Below, in pieces: positions 23,549 through 25,604 of a stretch of DNA of 25,604 bases. The translations under genes and the position numbers were made by a program. The DNA comes from Candidatus Omnitrophota bacterium (GTDB lineage Bacteria; Omnitrophota; Koll11; Zapsychrales; Fredricksoniimonadaceae). The notes beneath the pieces are model-generated. The model saw only the letters and a program-made list of their open reading frames with translations, was not told the DNA's origin and did no database searches. Where the stretch lies: contig JADFXE010000008.1 of the NCBI GenBank assembly GCA_015233705.1, forward strand, positions 1-25,604. The letters run 5' to 3'. The first letter of the stretch is position 1. Each line of letters starts with the position of its first letter.

Positions 23549-25604
23549 AGCACCAATCTCTCCTTAACAGACCGCTTGACTTCCTCGAAGACCGACAATA
23601 ATTTCTGGGGATCCTTGCAGCCGGCCTGGGCCATGTTGGGCCGGCCGCCCCCTGATCCGCCGAACAAGGGAGCGACCTTCTTGATGACATCCCCCGCGTT
23701 CAATCCTTTTTTCACCAGATCATCAGAAACTGCCACAATAACCGCGCCATCCTCGGCGGCCGTCGCGATAAGCAAGGTCACGACCGTCGGACATTTCTGT
23801 TTAACAAGATCAGACACGCGCCGCAGCGTTTCCATGTCAGCATCTTTAAATGCCTGAGCGACAAAAGAGACCTCGCCGACCTTCTCGGCTCGGGCAATGA
23901 CCTCGGCGATCGAGCTCTTGATCACTTCAAAATTCAGATCTCCGACGGTCTTTTGCAAATCCTTGACCTTTTTGACCTGCTGTTCGACCCTGACGACCAC
24001 CTCATCCAGAGGCGACTTGAGCACCGCGGCCGCCTTCTCCAACTGATGCTCACGGCCACGCACATACGCCAAGGCCCCGGTTCCCGTGACCGCCTCGATA
24101 CGCCGGATACCCTGCGCCACCGCTGATTCAGAAACGATCTTGAAAAGCCCGATCTGTCCCGTCGCATCCAAATGCGTCCCGCCGCAGAATTCACTGGAAT
24201 ATTCACTGACCGAAACAACCAAAACCGTTTCGCCATATTTCTCGGCAAAAAATGCCAAAGCACCGGTCTTCTTTGCCTCTTCAACCGACATAGCTCTCTT
24301 GACAACCACATCACAACGGCGGATGAAGGCATTGACCGCATCCTCGATCTTCTCAAGCTCCTCGCGCGTGACCGCCTTGGGACTGGTAAAATCAAAACGC
24401 AGACGATCCTGATCAACCGAGGATCCCTGCTGTTTCACATGCTCGCCCAGCACCTGGCGCAAGGCTGCCTGCAAAAGATGCGTTGCCGTATGATTGCGCG
24501 CGATGGCCATGCGGCGCTCGCCGTCGATCGAGGCCTTGATAACCTCACCAGCCCTGATCATACCCTTGACCTGCCCCTTGTGCACGATCACGTCACTGGT
24601 CTTTTGCGTATCTTTGACTGTCAGCGATCCGGCCTTGCCGGAAATAATCCCAATGTCCGCGACCTGCCCACCCTGTTCAGGATAAAACGGCGTCTTGTCC
24701 AAAACAACTGTCGCAGTCGAGCCATCCGCGGCCTCCGCGACCTTCTTCCCTTCCACAAAGATCGCGATCACCGTGGCATCTGCCGAAGGCGCGTCGTATC
24801 CTAGGAAGACCGTCTTGGGCAGATCCTTAACATCCACATCACCGGCGAGGAAAACATCGCCCTGCATCTTGCTTGCCGCGCGCGAACGCTCCTTCTGCGC
24901 TTCCATCAATTTCTCACAGACAGCATCAGCTGCCTTCAAAAGCTCATCACCAAACCGGTCTTTGATCTTTGCCTGAATAAGCACCAGCGGCAGACCATAG
25001 GTATCGCGATAGCGGAACATCGTCTCGCCGATCACGGCGGCATCAGCCTTGATCTGCCCCAACTCGGCCACGAACTCAGGCACCTTCTCGGCATTGACCT
25101 TGATGACCGCCTCTTCAATGCGCCTGACGCTTGCAGTGACATCCTTTTCCTTACCGACCAGCTCTGGATACGGCCCTTTCATGGCAGCAACGACCGCGGC
25201 AACAAAAGTATGCGCCAAAGGCTTTTTGACACCGGCCTGAAGAAGAATATTGGTCACATCAACGATCAGCCGGCGCATGACATAACCGCGCCCCTCGTTC
25301 GACGGCTCAACTCCGTCGGAAAGACCGAACGTAACGGCCCGGACATGATCCGCGATCACACGCTTCTCGCGAAGCGTGAGTGTCGCCCCCTCAGCCGCAA
25401 CAGCCTTCTCGATCGCAGCGATGATCGGCTGAAAAAGATCAGACTCAAAGTTGTTGCGTTTGCCCTGCATGACCGCGGTCAAACGCTCCAGGCCCATTCC
25501 GGTATCGATATTCTTGGCCGGTAAAGGCTCAAGCACACCGCCGTCCTTGCGGTTATATTGGGTAAAGACCAGGTTCCATATCTCACAGAAACGGCCGCAG
25601 CTGC
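23545..25604 (-). CDS. alaS: Alanine-tRNA ligase, C-terminal part (cut by window edge)
   Basis: AlaS charges tRNA(Ala) and clears mischarged Ser and Gly. Only the part after the ATP-binding region is present; the frame is open to 25604 and starts with RFCEIWNLVFTQYNR, followed by KNIDTGMGLERL. The tRNA-recognition region includes SDGVEPSNEGRGYVMRRLIV. The editing domain has both zinc pairs, NHTATH and EFCGGTH, 98 residues apart as in E. coli. The C-terminal DHHA1 domain ends with LFGGSGGGRPNMAQAG. About 685 codons are in the window; the 5' end and promoter lie beyond it. It overlaps hisD by ATGA. Confidence 0.97.
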   Translation of the reverse strand, partial: SCGRFCEIWNLVFTQYNRKDGGVLEPLPAKNIDTGMGLERLTAVMQGKRNNFESDLFQPIIAAIEKAVAAEGATLTLREKRVIADHVRAVTFGLSDGVEPSNEGRGYVMRRLIVDVTNILLQAGVKKPLAHTFVAAVVAAMKGPYPELVGKEKDVTASVRRIEEAVIKVNAEKVPEFVAELGQIKADAAVIGETMFRYRDTYGLPLVLIQAKIKDRFGDELLKAADAVCEKLMEAQKERSRAASKMQGDVFLAGDVDVKDLPKTVFLGYDAPSADATVIAIFVEGKKVAEAADGSTATVVLDKTPFYPEQGGQVADIGIISGKAGSLTVKDTQKTSDVIVHKGQVKGMIRAGEVIKASIDGERRMAIARNHTATHLLQAALRQVLGEHVKQQGSSVDQDRLRFDFTSPKAVTREELEKIEDAVNAFIRRCDVVVKRAMSVEEAKKTGALAFFAEKYGETVLVVSVSEYSSEFCGGTHLDATGQIGLFKIVSESAVAQGIRRIEAVTGTGALAYVRGREHQLEKAAAVLKSPLDEVVVRVEQQVKKVKDLQKTVGDLNFEVIKSSIAEVIARAEKVGEVSFVAQAFKDADMETLRRVSDLVKQKCPTVVTLLIATAAEDGAVIVAVSDDLVKKGLNAGDVIKKVAPLFGGSGGGRPNMAQAGCKDPQKLLSVFEEVKRSVKERLVL

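Overview
The window is one densely packed bacterial chromosomal segment in which every supported gene lies on the minus strand, so transcription runs from high to low coordinates. It carries housekeeping genes of a Gram-negative-type cell: fused SecDF, YajC, a periplasmic SurA-like chaperone, a CtpA-type protease and YbgC. It also has the three-subunit GatCAB amidotransferase. The gene set, the bactofilin, the style of the intergenic palindromes and the gene order make me suspect a PVC-group lineage such as Omnitrophota. That is an inference from memory; a marker-gene tree would settle it.

Layout in the direction of transcription. (A) 25604-14915: alaS (cut by the window edge), hisD, hisB, hisH, hisA, hisF, trpE, rpsP, yajC and secDF, closed by a strong terminator. 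Most junctions from alaS to trpE overlap by a few bases (ATGA type). The exceptions are the two sides of hisB, each of which holds a palindromic element of about 160 bp. (B) 14912-8198: two hairpins, then a domain-reduced mfd, a surA-like gene, pdxA, rsmA, ybgC and an orphan sensor histidine kinase. The surA-pdxA-rsmA order is the one known from proteobacteria. (C) 8177-1629: a sigma70-type promoter, then gatC-gatA-gatB, ctpA, a divergent polysaccharide deacetylase gene and tsaD. (D) 1632-731: a promoter overlapping the tsaD stop codon, then a bactofilin fused to an excisionase-type helix-turn-helix, and a second helix-turn-helix protein with a C-terminal membrane anchor, overlapping by ATGA. 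(E) 706-512: promoter, a CAT-anticodon tRNA and its terminator. Positions 1-511 contain no confident gene.

The items I would look at first are these: the bactofilin-HTH / membrane-anchored-HTH pair, which could connect a cytoskeletal polymer, DNA and the inner membrane; the two related palindromic elements that bracket hisB, built from 7-bp repeats in one case and 8-bp repeats in the other; the compact Mfd, which lacks the N-terminal UvrB-like modules, D3 and the C-terminal autoinhibitory domain; and the tRNA in which the near-universal G19-C56 tertiary pair is replaced by A19-U56.
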